A stretch of DNA of 64,000 nucleotides. It comes from Flavobacteriaceae bacterium PS02338 (lineage in GTDB: Bacteria > Bacteroidota > Bacteroidia > Sphingobacteriales > Sphingobacteriaceae). Below are positions 54,147 to 62,230 of this stretch, piece after piece. The stretch lies in contig JASCOD010000003.1 of the NCBI GenBank assembly GCA_029959615.1, positions 186,001 to 250,000 on the forward strand. Direction: 5' to 3'. The number at the start of each line of letters is the position of its first letter. Position 1 is the first letter of the stretch. The position numbers were made by a program, and so were the translations under genes. The notes under the pieces are model-generated. The model saw nothing but the letters and a program-made list of their open reading frames with translations. It did no database searches and was not told the origin of the DNA.

Positions 54147-56147
54147 TCATTCTTTCTGCACCAAATGCTGTAAGTTAGGGTCATTCTTGATACGCTCCAT
54201 TTCACTAACAACAATATTCAGAATGTCTGATTTTATCTGCTTGTAATTGTTTTCTATTTCCTGCTTCATCTTATCCTCGCCCTGCTCATTTACAAAAGAT
54301 AAGATTTGCGGTATTTGCTGATAGGCTTTGCTTTCTGCCGCTACCTTTTCATTGTCCACTACAATTTCGGCGTGAAATATCTTCTGCTCGATACGTTCAT
54401 CAAAGTTATCTGATACAGAACCAACAAACAAACCTTGTGTAAGTGTTGAGATTTTGGAAGCCGGAATAAGGCTGTCTAACTGTGTCGAAATAGAGGTAGA
54501 TTTATCATTGCGGTTAATGGTCATACTTTGGCGTTTCTGTAATACTTTACCGAAACGTTCCGAAAGGCTTTTTGCTGTTTCGCCAACCACCTGACCACTG
54601 AATATATTACCGACAGTATTCTGTATTACCTTGCTTTCCTTGTCGCCGTAATCCCTTGTTAATTGCGAAAAATCCTGAAAGCCCAAACATACCGCTACCT
54701 TATTACTTCTCGCCGTTGCGATAAGATTGTCCAGTCCCCTGAAATAAATTGTGGGCAACTCATCTATGATAACGGAACTCTTTAGCTGTCCCTTTTTGTT
54801 TATCAGCTTTACAATCCTCGAATTGTATAAACCCAAAGCTGCGGAATAAATATTTTGACGGTCGGGATTGTTACCCACGCACAAAATTTTAGGTTCTTTC
54901 GGGTTGTTGATGTCAAGCGTAAAATCATCGCCCGTCATTACCCAGTAAAGTTGTGGGCTAATCATCCTTGATAGCGGAATTTTTGCCGATGCGATTTGTC
55001 CTTGTAACTGGTCTTGCGCTCCACCTTGCCACGCATCCATAAAGGGCGACAAATAATTTTCCAAATCCGGGTATGAAGTTAAAATCGTGAATACATCCGA
55101 ATACTTTTTATTCAGTAATTCAATAGCGTGTGGGAATGTACAATACTTGCCATCCTCATAGATTTTCAGATACCAAATAATAGCAGCCAATAAGATAATT
55201 GGGCTTTCCACGAAAAAATCCCCTTGCTTCTGTATCCACGACCTGTTAAGGTTCAGCATTATGGTATATGCGGCTTCGTAGGCATCTGAAATATCCGTCA
55301 TAAAGTCGGGATTGAGCGGGTTGCAACGGTGGCTCTTGCGTGGGTCGTCGAAATTTATCACGTAAAATTTCGGCTGAACTTTGTACTTATCCCTGTGCTT
55401 CAGCAAATGATTGTAGGCAATGGTGGAAAGGTCGTCGAACTTGAAATCGTAGATGTACATACTAAAGCCTTTCTCAATCTGCTGCTTGATGTAGTTGTTT
55501 ACGATAGCATAAGATTTGCCTGAACCCGGAGTACCCAAAACTATTGATGCCCTGAACGGATTTACAATGTTTATCCAACCGTTGTTCCATTTGTCTTTGT
55601 AGTAAAATTTGGTGGGCAGGTTAACGGAATACTCGTTTTCCATCAGCTTGGTTTCCTGCTGAAAGCTCTCGTTCTCATTGTTGAAAACATCGTCCATCAG
55701 GGTAGTACGGAGTAATCGGCTCATCCATACCCCCGCCATCAGCAAAGCGATATAGCCTAAAGAGATAGTAAGGATATACAGGAATGTGCCTGTTGCCGGA
55801 GATAGCTTCAGCAATGGTGTGTTCAGGAAGAACAGCACAAAGCCAACGCCCAAAGCCACGTAAATTTTAGACCAGGTTATCTTCTCATTCTTTACGCCCT
55901 TTGTGCCTAAGCAACTCAAAGCAAGTAAAACCAAAGCAAATGCTTTGGTATAAAGGGTATGTGAAAATAAACCTGTTGTCCGGTCGAAATTGCCTAATAT
56001 CTTGTTGATTACTTCCAACGTCCAGCCACGTTCTAAAAAGAAACCGTAGCAGAACCAATAAAGGTGCATCAGCACCAAAAGAATACTGACTGCCCGCATA
56101 AAAGCCATTATCTTGGCAAGTCCTCTTAAATCGTCTTCTCCCTGCAT
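54147..56147 (-). CDS. mobC: MobC/TraG-type conjugative coupling protein (T4CP)
   Basis: VirD4/TraG-family ATPase that links the relaxosome to the mating channel. The 666 residues contain about four N-terminal membrane helices (residues 12-36, 60-80, 95-112, 122-145), Walker A LGTPGSGKSY (205-212), Walker B SVIIDELPT, and the conserved ATARSNKVAVCLGFQDFSQL region. It follows mobB on the same strand, the standard mobA-mobB-mobC order. Intact here, although its partner relaxase gene is interrupted. Confidence 0.92.
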   Translation of the reverse strand: MQGEDDLRGLAKIMAFMRAVSILLVLMHLYWFCYGFFLERGWTLEVINKILGNFDRTTGLFSHTLYTKAFALVLLALSCLGTKGVKNEKITWSKIYVALGVGFVLFFLNTPLLKLSPATGTFLYILTISLGYIALLMAGVWMSRLLRTTLMDDVFNNENESFQQETKLMENEYSVNLPTKFYYKDKWNNGWINIVNPFRASIVLGTPGSGKSYAIVNNYIKQQIEKGFSMYIYDFKFDDLSTIAYNHLLKHRDKYKVQPKFYVINFDDPRKSHRCNPLNPDFMTDISDAYEAAYTIMLNLNRSWIQKQGDFFVESPIILLAAIIWYLKIYEDGKYCTFPHAIELLNKKYSDVFTILTSYPDLENYLSPFMDAWQGGAQDQLQGQIASAKIPLSRMISPQLYWVMTGDDFTLDINNPKEPKILCVGNNPDRQNIYSAALGLYNSRIVKLINKKGQLKSSVIIDELPTIYFRGLDNLIATARSNKVAVCLGFQDFSQLTRDYGDKESKVIQNTVGNIFSGQVVGETAKSLSERFGKVLQKRQSMTINRNDKSTSISTQLDSLIPASKISTLTQGLFVGSVSDNFDERIEQKIFHAEIVVDNEKVAAESKAYQQIPQILSFVNEQGEDKMKQEIENNYKQIKSDILNIVVSEMERIKNDPNLQHLVQKE

Positions 56148-56229
56148 TATTTTAAGTTTTAATGTTCGGGCGTGAATTTAAAGGCTCTATGCAGTGGCTC
56201 TAAAAATGTGGCAGCCAGTGGCGTTCTGT

Positions 56230-56240
56230 GGCAGTGTTTG
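56230..56240 (-). repeat. Dispersed core motif CAAACACTGCC, copy 3 (reverse)
   Basis: On the - strand it reads GCCAAACACTGCCACAGAACGCCAC, split here as CAAACACTGCC followed by ACAGAACGCCAC. It lies in the 101-bp gap between the mobB stop and the mobC start. Confidence 0.6.
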
Positions 56241-56248
56241 GCTAAATA

Positions 56249-56832
56249 TTATTTCTGCCCTCTTTGGCGTTTGCGCTTCTTCTTCATCTTATTGGCAAAG
56301 TCCTGTTCCTCGTAATCTTCGCCCTGGGCTTCGGGTAATAAACCGCCCAATGCTTCAATCAAACCGTCTTCGTGCTTGTCAGTAGTTAAGAAGTCGAACA
56401 AATGGTGTGGTTCTTCCGCAGGAAGATCCGCATCATTTGATGTGGATAGTTTGGGTTGTAAAACGGCAGGTTCTTTAATATCCGGTTTGATGTTATTGTT
56501 CCAATAATCATTAAAGGTGTTGGCAGAAAGTTCTGTTGCCAAACGTGAACCGTTCCAAACTGCTTTGGAATTGTGGTCAATAAATGTGATGCCATAAATA
56601 CGCCCTGTATCATTCCGGCGCACGACTACGTTAATGCCCTGTGCTGCTAACTGCTTTTTAAAAGCCTGTTCATCGTTTGTGGTTTTCAGGGCAATGGTAA
56701 CGGCAGATTTTAGGGTCTGTTTGGTCGGGCTGTCTTTCAAAGCTGTTTTGCATTTCGCAAAATGCAATTCCAAAGCCGGAAGCCCTGCGCTCTTTCCGAA
56801 CAGCGAAGCCTTGAACGGATGCCCTGCTCTAT
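56249..56832 (-). pseudogene. mobB: mobB relaxase, C-terminal fragment (cut off by IS3 insertion)
   Basis: The - strand frame RAGHPFKASLFGKSAGLPALELHFAKCK continues from the IS boundary to the original mobB stop at 56249. It no longer has its own start or catalytic domain. Removing the 1264-bp IS and one copy of the CTAT duplication rejoins it in frame with 58097-58803, giving NEKGDRAGHPFK at the junction and an intact MobB of 428 residues. The tail is Lys/Arg-rich (KKKRKRQRGQK). Confidence 0.9.
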
Positions 56833-56901
56833 TGGAGTTGCTACCTTTGAGTAGAGACCTTTATGTAGCAGATTTGAAATGTAATTTTAAATTTGACTTA
56901 T

Positions 56902-57204
56902 ATGAAACACAGAGTATTTGATGATGAGTTCAAAAAGATGGCCGTTGAGCTGTCCAAGGTAAAGGGATCTGTAAAGGAAGCCGCACATGAACTAGGTTTG
57001 GATGCCTCCAGGTTGAGCAAATGGCGCAACAATCCTGCATTCAATGGAGGTAAGATAATGATGGACAAACCTGGTCTGAGCGAAGAACAACAGGAGATAC
57101 GAAGGTTAAAAAAGGCGCTCAAGAATGCAGAGCTGGAACGTGACATCCTAAAAAAGGCAGTAGGCATCTTCTCCAAGGGAGACGGGGGATATACGGATTT
57201 ATAG
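56902..57204 (+). CDS. IS3 OrfA (HTH protein)
   Basis: About 100 residues from ATG 56902 (a TTG at 56893 is also in frame). HTH_Tnp_1-type domain (FDDEFKKMAVELSKVKGSVKEAAHELGLDASRLSKWR) followed by a leucine-zipper-like helix (EIRRLKKALKNAELERDILKKAVGIF). Binds the IS ends and regulates transposition. The slippery A-AAA-AAG at 57150-57156 in its end region lets some ribosomes shift to the OrfB frame. Confidence 0.92.
   Translation: MKHRVFDDEFKKMAVELSKVKGSVKEAAHELGLDASRLSKWRNNPAFNGGKIMMDKPGLSEEQQEIRRLKKALKNAELERDILKKAVGIFSKGDGGYTDL
57150..57156 (+). other. -1 programmed frameshift site A AAA AAG
   Basis: In the orfA frame the codons read CTA AAA AAG, so the heptamer has the standard X XXY YYZ phasing. 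The -1 frame is open without a stop from here into orfB (start-like ATG at 57237), producing the OrfAB transposase. Confidence 0.82.
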
Positions 57205-57236
57205 CCCAGAACAGGGCGGTCTATCCCGTTGGGAAG

Positions 57237-58067
57237 ATGTCGGAGATATTTGGGATCAGCAGCAGTGCCTATTACAAATGGTCAAAAGATCCGATAGGAT
57301 TTTGGCAGGGCCAGAATTCTGAACTGTTGGCACGGCTCAAAGAAGTCCATTCGATGAGCAAGGGACGTTATGGTAGCCCACGTATCGCCAGGGAGCTTCA
57401 GGCATCAGGCATCAGAGCTTCACGTCCACGCATCGCCAGACTAATGCAGAGAAATGGGATAAAGAGTATTATGAAGCGTAAGTACCGTGTGACCACCAAT
57501 TCCGACCATCTCTACCCGGTAAGCGAAAACCTGTTAATGCGGGACTTCAGCACCAAGGGTATAGGAGAGAAATGGGTCAGCGATATCACCTATATCCGTA
57601 CAGGTGAAGGCTGGCTATACCTTACGGCGATCATGGACCTGGCAGACCGTAAGATTGTGGGCTGGAGCATGGACAGCAGTACGACCGCTACCTCTACGAT
57701 CGTAGCGGCATGGAAAATGGCTATACGCAACAGGCCTTTGGATGGCGAACTGATATTCCATAGTGACCGGGGCATACAATATGCAAGCCATGAATTCCGT
57801 AGATGCCTAAAAGGGATGCCGGTATTGCAAAGTATGAGCAGAAAAGGAAATTGCTGGGACAATGCCATTGCCGAAAGCTTTTTTAAGACTTTGAAGACAG
57901 AGCTGGTATACCATACCAGATTTGAAACCAAGGCTCAGGCCAAACTCGAAATATTCGATTACATCGAGGTTTGGTACAATAGAAAAAGAAGGCATTCAGC
58001 ATTGGATTACAACACTCCGCAACAAGTCGAGCAGAACATGGCTAGGAAAAAAACACAAGCTGCATAA
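57237..58067 (+). CDS. IS3 OrfB, DDE transposase (rve) domain
   Basis: A 276-residue catalytic domain. HTH_21 part (ELLARLKEVHSMSKGRYGSPRIARELQASG) then the DDE core: WVSDITYIRTGEGWLYL (first Asp), FHSDRGIQYAS (second Asp) and NCWDNAIAESFFKTLKTE (Glu). The end YNRKRRHSALDYNTPQQVEQ is typical of the family. Probably made mainly as OrfAB through the frameshift at 57150-57156. No truncation is visible. Confidence 0.94.
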   Translation: MSEIFGISSSAYYKWSKDPIGFWQGQNSELLARLKEVHSMSKGRYGSPRIARELQASGIRASRPRIARLMQRNGIKSIMKRKYRVTTNSDHLYPVSENLLMRDFSTKGIGEKWVSDITYIRTGEGWLYLTAIMDLADRKIVGWSMDSSTTATSTIVAAWKMAIRNRPLDGELIFHSDRGIQYASHEFRRCLKGMPVLQSMSRKGNCWDNAIAESFFKTLKTELVYHTRFETKAQAKLEIFDYIEVWYNRKRRHSALDYNTPQQVEQNMARKKTQAA

Positions 58068-58074
58068 AAGGTCT

Positions 58075-58803
58075 CTACTTTTCTATTGCAATTCCACTAT
58101 CGCCTTTTTCATTTAGCGGAATATACAATAAGCCCTGCTGCATTTTCCCCTGCAATTCGCCCTCGATTTTCTCGGCGGTTATATTGAACAGGGAAAGCAG
58201 GGCGTTGTATTCGCCCAACGTTTGGTACTGGTAGTAGTTCGGCAGGTGGCGAACAACCGAAGCGATTTGGCTTTTTACATCGCCCGCCCGATAATCTACC
58301 GGACGGAAAACCTTATCTGTCTGTTTGCGCTCCTTGTCCGTTGCGGGTATCAATCGGTACTTTCTTTCCAGTTCACGGCATACGTTCATAGACCGCATTT
58401 TCTCGAATTTGTCCGAAATCTTTTTGCCCTGCTCGTCCACGCAAACCGATACAATGTGTATATGGCTGCGGTCAATATCGGTATGTTTGAATACGATAAA
58501 AGGCTGTTCGCCATAACCCATTTCCCGCATATACTGTTCTGCCATTTCCCTAAACTTATCATCGCTTACCTTATCGTTCGGGTCAGGATTGAGCGAAATA
58601 TGCAACGTATGTTTTTCGGTGTTGCGGTTGGCTATCAGGTAAGGGGCAAAAGACTGGGCTAATTGTGCTACAGAATAATGACCGCTTGCGGTTTCAATCA
58701 TCTTATTGGCAAACAAAATCTGCCCGTTTTCATTCTCCACTTTGAGCTGATTGTATGCCAATGCACCATATAAATTTCCGCTTCTTCCGATTTTCGCTAT
58801 CAC
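58075..58803 (-). pseudogene. mobB: mobB relaxase, N-terminal fragment with the catalytic domain
   Basis: The first 234 codons of mobB plus 8 codons from the IS end (stop at 58075). The relaxase core is retained: LAYNQLKVENENGQILFANKM (candidate catalytic Tyr near residue 18), EKHTLHISLNPDPNDKVSD, and the HUH-type motif FKHTDIDRSHIHIVSVCVD. The lost part is the C-terminal half, including the basic tail. A 242-residue product could be made and might still nick DNA, but normal mobilisation is doubtful. Confidence 0.9.
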
Positions 58804-58810
58804 TATTACA

Positions 58811-59245
58811 TTATTTTTTTAGGTGTTCTTCCTCAAATTTTTCGGTAATCTGAATGATTTTCTGACACAGCATTGCCATTTCAGCCGTCTGTTTTTCCAG
58901 TTTGTACAGAAACGCAGCCGCCTTTTTCTCGGAAAAATTCTTGTACAACAGCTTTACAATTTGGTTATAGTTCACACCGATGGAACGGAACTGGCTGTGA
59001 AAAGAGGTCAGCCGCATATAAAAATCAACCGTTCCCTTGTCAATCTGGATGGTCTTTATGGTCTTGTCAAAGATGCAGGACGTTATGAAATGCGCCTTTA
59101 CCTGCATACCTGATTTATCAAAAAGGGCAAGAAAACGGGCGTGTTCCTGCTCGTTAAAGGAAATCGTATAGCGAATGGTCGCCGGGTCTTCTTTGGGGCG
59201 GCGTCCTGTCTTTTTCAATTGCTTTTTGTTGTTATCGTTCATCAC
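58811..59245 (-). CDS. mobA: MobA, relaxosome accessory protein
   Basis: A 144-residue basic protein with GRRPKEDPATIRYTISFNEQEHARFLALFDKSG, a ribbon-helix-helix-like region, and C-terminal helices (MRLTSFHSQFRSIGVNYNQIVKLLYKNF). It matches the MobA/MbpB accessory proteins of Bacteroidota mobilisable elements that bind oriT and guide the relaxase. It is 7 bp upstream of mobB and is intact. The probable oriT region lies just upstream at 59246-59942. Confidence 0.88.
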   Translation of the reverse strand: MMNDNNKKQLKKTGRRPKEDPATIRYTISFNEQEHARFLALFDKSGMQVKAHFITSCIFDKTIKTIQIDKGTVDFYMRLTSFHSQFRSIGVNYNQIVKLLYKNFSEKKAAAFLYKLEKQTAEMAMLCQKIIQITEKFEEEHLKK

Positions 59246-59308
59246 TAATCCATTTTAAAATCCATACAAAACCCTGACTTCGGAAGGTGTTTTCTGCCCC
59301 CTGCAAAG

Positions 59309-59364
59309 GGCAAGTTGTTTTGAGCATCGGAAATCATTCCGAGATGCTCAAAACACAACTTGCC
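59309..59364. repeat. Long imperfect inverted repeat, oriT candidate
   Basis: The left arm GGCAAGTTGTTTTGAGCATC (59309-59328) pairs with 59343-59364 except for a 2-nt bulge. The 14-nt loop itself holds GGAA ATCA TTCC. It is 64 bp upstream of mobA, the usual place of a relaxosome assembly site. Confidence 0.6.
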
Positions 59365-59545
59365 GTGTTCCGTTGAACACAAAAATCCGCCCTGCGGGAC
59401 GGATTAAATGTAACAGGGAAAAACGGCTCGATGCCGTTCCCGTTACCCTCCGATTTGTCAAAAGAATTTTGCATAAATCCATTAATAAAAATCATTGTAC
59501 AAAGTAAAGCCCTGTTTACGAAAGCATTGTATTGTATAGCAGTGC

Positions 59546-59576
59546 CAAACACTGCCTTTGAACGCCAAACACTGCC
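59546..59576 (+). repeat. Dispersed core motif, tandem copies 4 and 5
   Basis: CAAACACTGCC occurs at 59546-59556 and 59566-59576, exactly 20 bp apart, each preceded by GC. The first is followed by TTTGA, as in copy 2; the second by ACAC, as in copy 1. Confidence 0.65.
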
Positions 59577-59692
59577 ACACCGCAATCAGCGGGCAAATCA
59601 ATCGCTTTATTTGCCGTATAATTTTAGTGCAGGTAGTAAAAAATGTATCTAAACAGAGAAGAAAATCAAGTTTGCAAACAAGCGGTTTGGAA

Positions 59693-59758
59693 TAAAAGCA
59701 TAGGGTTTTAAAAGCATAAAACAATAAAAGTGTAAAAGCATAAAAGCGGTAAAGCAAT
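59693..59758 (+). repeat. Iteron-like array of TAAAAGCATA repeats
   Basis: TAAAAGCATA occurs at 59693, 59709 and 59733, with variants TAAAAGTG at 59725, TAAAAGCGG at 59741 and TAAAGC at 59750. Start-to-start distances are 16, 16, 8, 8 and 9, so the repeats are in 8-bp phase. It lies about 185 bp upstream of the ParA-like gene and may be a partition or replication site. Confidence 0.55.
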
Positions 59759-59942
59759 TTACCTGTTGCAAGGTTTGCCACTTACCAAAGAATGTACCTG
59801 ACAAGGCAAAAATGAAAGCAGATACCTGTGCAGGAAAGTACCCAAAAGGGAATGCAGAAATATAGGAATGAGGTAATAATCAGATAAACCAATATTCAAT
59901 CCTGCAAAACAAATAAAGTGTGTAACAATAAATTTTTAAATA

Positions 59943-60710
59943 ATGGAAACAACAAAGAAAACTTTAAAAATCAGCTTCTCCACCCAAAAAGGCGGTGTGG
60001 GAAAATCTACAATGACCACTTTGCTGGCAAGTGTGCTTCACTACCGTTTAGGTTTTAATGTGCTGGTGATGGACTGCGACTTTCCGCAACACAGCCTGAC
60101 CAATATGCGTGAACGGGATAAGAGAACCATAATGCAGAACGACTACCATAAAAAGGCGGCAATGAAGCAGTTTCAAGCCATCAACAAAAAAGCGTACCCG
60201 ATTATTAAATGCAAAGCTGAAACAGCTTTGGAGAAAGCATCGGAATACAGAAGCCAGTCGGTGGTTGTACCGGATGTTATTTTCTTCGACCTGCCGGGAA
60301 CAGCCAATACCAAAGGCGTACTGACTACCTTAAAAAAAATGGACTTCATCTTTTCGCCCATTACTGCCGACCGTTTGGTAGTGGAAAGTACATTGGGCTT
60401 TACCAAAGCCTTTCTCGGACTTCCCCAAACGGACGAGGGCAATCCCGAACAAGAGATGTGGCTATTTTGGAACCAAGTGGACGGCAGGGAGAAAACAGGT
60501 TTGTATGATGCGTATCAAAGTGTCATCAAAGAACTCAACCTGCCTATAATGGAAACAAGAATAATGGATAGCAAGCGTTTCCGAAAGGAAACAGACGATA
60601 CAGGTAGTTATGTATTCCGGTCAAGTTTGCTGCCTGCCGAACCACAGTTAATGAAAGCAACTAAAATGGATTTGTTTGTCGAGGAATTTTTAAAAATCAC
60701 TCATCTATAA
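59943..60710 (+). CDS. traA: TraA, ParA-family ATPase
   Basis: A 255-residue ParA/MinD-type ATPase with the deviant Walker A QKGGVGKST (Lys16 and Lys21), VLVMDCDFPQHSL, and the Walker B-like DVIFFDLPGTAN. ParA-like TraA is the usual first gene of Bacteroidota conjugative transfer operons and may position DNA or the relaxosome. It is divergent from mobA and 12 bp upstream of the DUF3408 gene. No ParB is visible; the DUF3408 protein could play that role (inference). Confidence 0.9.
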   Translation: METTKKTLKISFSTQKGGVGKSTMTTLLASVLHYRLGFNVLVMDCDFPQHSLTNMRERDKRTIMQNDYHKKAAMKQFQAINKKAYPIIKCKAETALEKASEYRSQSVVVPDVIFFDLPGTANTKGVLTTLKKMDFIFSPITADRLVVESTLGFTKAFLGLPQTDEGNPEQEMWLFWNQVDGREKTGLYDAYQSVIKELNLPIMETRIMDSKRFRKETDDTGSYVFRSSLLPAEPQLMKATKMDLFVEEFLKITHL

Positions 60711-60722
60711 AAATAGTAAAGT

Positions 60723-61187
60723 ATGGCTTCAGATAACAAAAACAACGATTTTGAAAAGCCCAATGTTGATGAGGAATACCTTATGAACGTCATAAGCGGC
60801 GATGAGCCTGTTGCTCCACCGAGCAATAACAAAAAGCAGGATGTACCAAAGGAAACAAAGCCCAGGGAAAAAGTCCGTAACAGTTCATCAAAGAAAGCGG
60901 ACTATGAGGAAACGTTTTTGGTCAATCGGTTTCCATCGGGGCGTAACGGCAAGGTGGTTTACATACGCCCTGAATACCACGAAAGATTGCTCCGCATCGT
61001 TCAACTGACAAGAGAAGAAAGAACAACGCTCTACTTGGAAAAGCCAATAAAGTTGACCCCTTTCCACCAAATTGCTAACACTATAAGCAGCAGTGGTTCA
61101 GGGCAAATTTATTTCTGGCGAGATGGGGTCAAACAATTCTGGTTTATCCAACATAGAGACATAAGGGATTACTTTTACAGCGTATAG
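60723..61187 (+). pseudogene. DUF3408 (TraB-like) gene, 3'-truncated and fused to unrelated sequence
   Basis: The first about 104 residues are a normal DUF3408 protein of a conjugative element: a charged linker, then YEETFLVNRFPSGRNGKVVYIRPEYHERLLRIVQL and TREERTTLY. Family members continue here with a helix like SYIDNVLxHHF; instead the frame runs into LEKPIKLTPFHQIANTISS and an unrelated tail. The junction is at about 61034. No further tra genes follow, and chromosome-like genes begin 15 bp after the stop. The conserved DUF3408 C-terminal helix is missing, so the protein is probably non-functional. Confidence 0.75.
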
Positions 61188-61201
61188 TAGTAATCCAAGT
61201 T

Positions 61202-62230
61202 CTACAAGGAATTTCTTAATATGACCTTTGCGGGATCACGCATTTTAACCACTTCTTTGTTCAATATTGCTTTAGCTGCTTCTTCACCCATCTTATTGAA
61301 ATCCGTACTGATCACCGTAATTCCATCTTCTAAAACTTCTTTTACCGCAGTGTCGTTGTACGAGAGCAGGCCAATGTCTTTACCTAGTTTCCAGCCTTTT
61401 TTACGGGCTATTTTAATCAAGGTCACATCATCTTGGTCGTAGCGGCTAAAAGTGATATAGGCATCTCCCTTTTTAGCAAACGAATCATCTATGGTGTTGA
61501 CGATGGTGTGTTTTTTCGAATTAAGTTTCGAGAATAATTCAAAACCATCAATCACTTCTTTGGCATGGAAAGCTTCGAGAGGAGCAACCAGCACCAATCT
61601 TGAATATTTTTCTAACTGTGGAAGTAATTCGGTAAGTGATTCTTGGATATCTGTTTTATAATCTTGATAGATGCAGGTAAAGTCGCCATCTAAGCTTTTT
61701 TCTTGATAATCTATAATCACTCTCTTTTGAGGTGGGATGCGATTTAAAACCTCTGTAGTATTGCCATGCAAAAAGGTAGTAATTACAAAGTGGGTGTAGT
61801 TTGGAAGATTTTCGTTAATTAATTTCTCAAAAACCTTGAAGTTATGGTGATGAAAATAAACGTCGACATCAGCTTTATCCTTAATAGTTTCTAAAAAGGA
61901 ATGATAGATGCGATCTCTCAAAACGTTCATCTTATCGAGAATTAAACAGATACGGTAGGGATGGTATTGTTTTTTCTTTTTTACATAATACCCTTTTCGA
62001 TATTCAGCCTCGATAATACCTTTTTCCAATAGGTAATTTAGTCCTTTTAAGGCAGTTTCCTTGCTGATCTTTAACTGTTCTGTCAATTGATTTAATGAAG
62101 GGAGTCTGTCATTAATTTTCAATTTGTCAGTTTCAATCAGGTGGTTGATATGCTCTGCAAGCTGAAGATATTTCATTCTATGCGTAGAAACATTTTCGCT
62201 AGCTTCCGCTGTCTTTTTAGTTTGGCTCAC
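61202..62230 (-). CDS. GntR-HTH / LacI-type sugar-responsive regulator
   Basis: A 342-residue regulator: GntR winged HTH (LINHLIETDKLKINDRLPSLNQLTEQLKISKETALKGLNYLLEKGIIEAEYRKGYYV, residues about 25-85) fused to a periplasmic-binding-protein-like LacI domain (YRICLILDKMNVLRDRIYHSFLET through DPAKVILRNSL). This fusion is frequent in Bacteroidota and controls neighbouring carbohydrate operons. It is divergent from the GH3 glycosidase at 62546; shared motifs in the intergenic region suggest it controls both. It looks complete and marks the start of chromosome-like sequence. Confidence 0.87.
   Translation of the reverse strand: MSQTKKTAEASENVSTHRMKYLQLAEHINHLIETDKLKINDRLPSLNQLTEQLKISKETALKGLNYLLEKGIIEAEYRKGYYVKKKKQYHPYRICLILDKMNVLRDRIYHSFLETIKDKADVDVYFHHHNFKVFEKLINENLPNYTHFVITTFLHGNTTEVLNRIPPQKRVIIDYQEKSLDGDFTCIYQDYKTDIQESLTELLPQLEKYSRLVLVAPLEAFHAKEVIDGFELFSKLNSKKHTIVNTIDDSFAKKGDAYITFSRYDQDDVTLIKIARKKGWKLGKDIGLLSYNDTAVKEVLEDGITVISTDFNKMGEEAAKAILNKEVVKMRDPAKVILRNSL

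Larger units (their letters stand above)
56833..58096 (+). mobile_element. IS3-family insertion sequence, 1264 bp, inserted in mobB
   Basis: Left end TGGAGTTGC and right end (reverse) TGGAATTGC start imperfect terminal inverted repeats of about 27 bp that share AGTAGAGACC at their inner part. The element begins with TG, ends with CA, and is flanked by a 4-bp direct duplication CTAT (56829-56832 and 58097-58100), as expected for IS3. It encodes orfA (56902-57204) and orfB (57237-58067) in the -1 frame. Both open frames are intact, so the IS may still be active. Confidence 0.93.
59246..59942. other. 697-bp intergenic region between mobA and parA, probable oriT and control region
   Basis: No credible gene; short frames on both strands have no family features. 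It contains a long hairpin (59309-59364), two copies of the CAAACACTGCC motif (59546 and 59566) and an iteron-like array (59693-59758). The divergent transcription of mobABC and the tra genes from here is the layout in which oriT is normally found. The nick site was not identified. Confidence 0.65.

Noticed and set aside
56833..58096. An initial reading of the IS end as the shared AGTAGAGACC with a TTT duplication
   Set aside because: That boundary does not restore the mobB reading frame. Ends at TGGA..TCCA with a CTAT duplication do, and give the expected MobB sequence.
59334..59781. Overlapping short frames on both strands in the mobA-parA gap
   Set aside because: They cross the hairpin, the repeated motifs and the iteron array, and their translations have no conserved features; the region is better read as oriT and control DNA.
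12325..61201. Attachment-site direct repeats that would define the element ends
   Set aside because: I compared the 12.3-12.8 kb region with the 61.0-61.2 kb junction by eye and found no convincing direct repeat; no integrase gene is in the window to guide the search.
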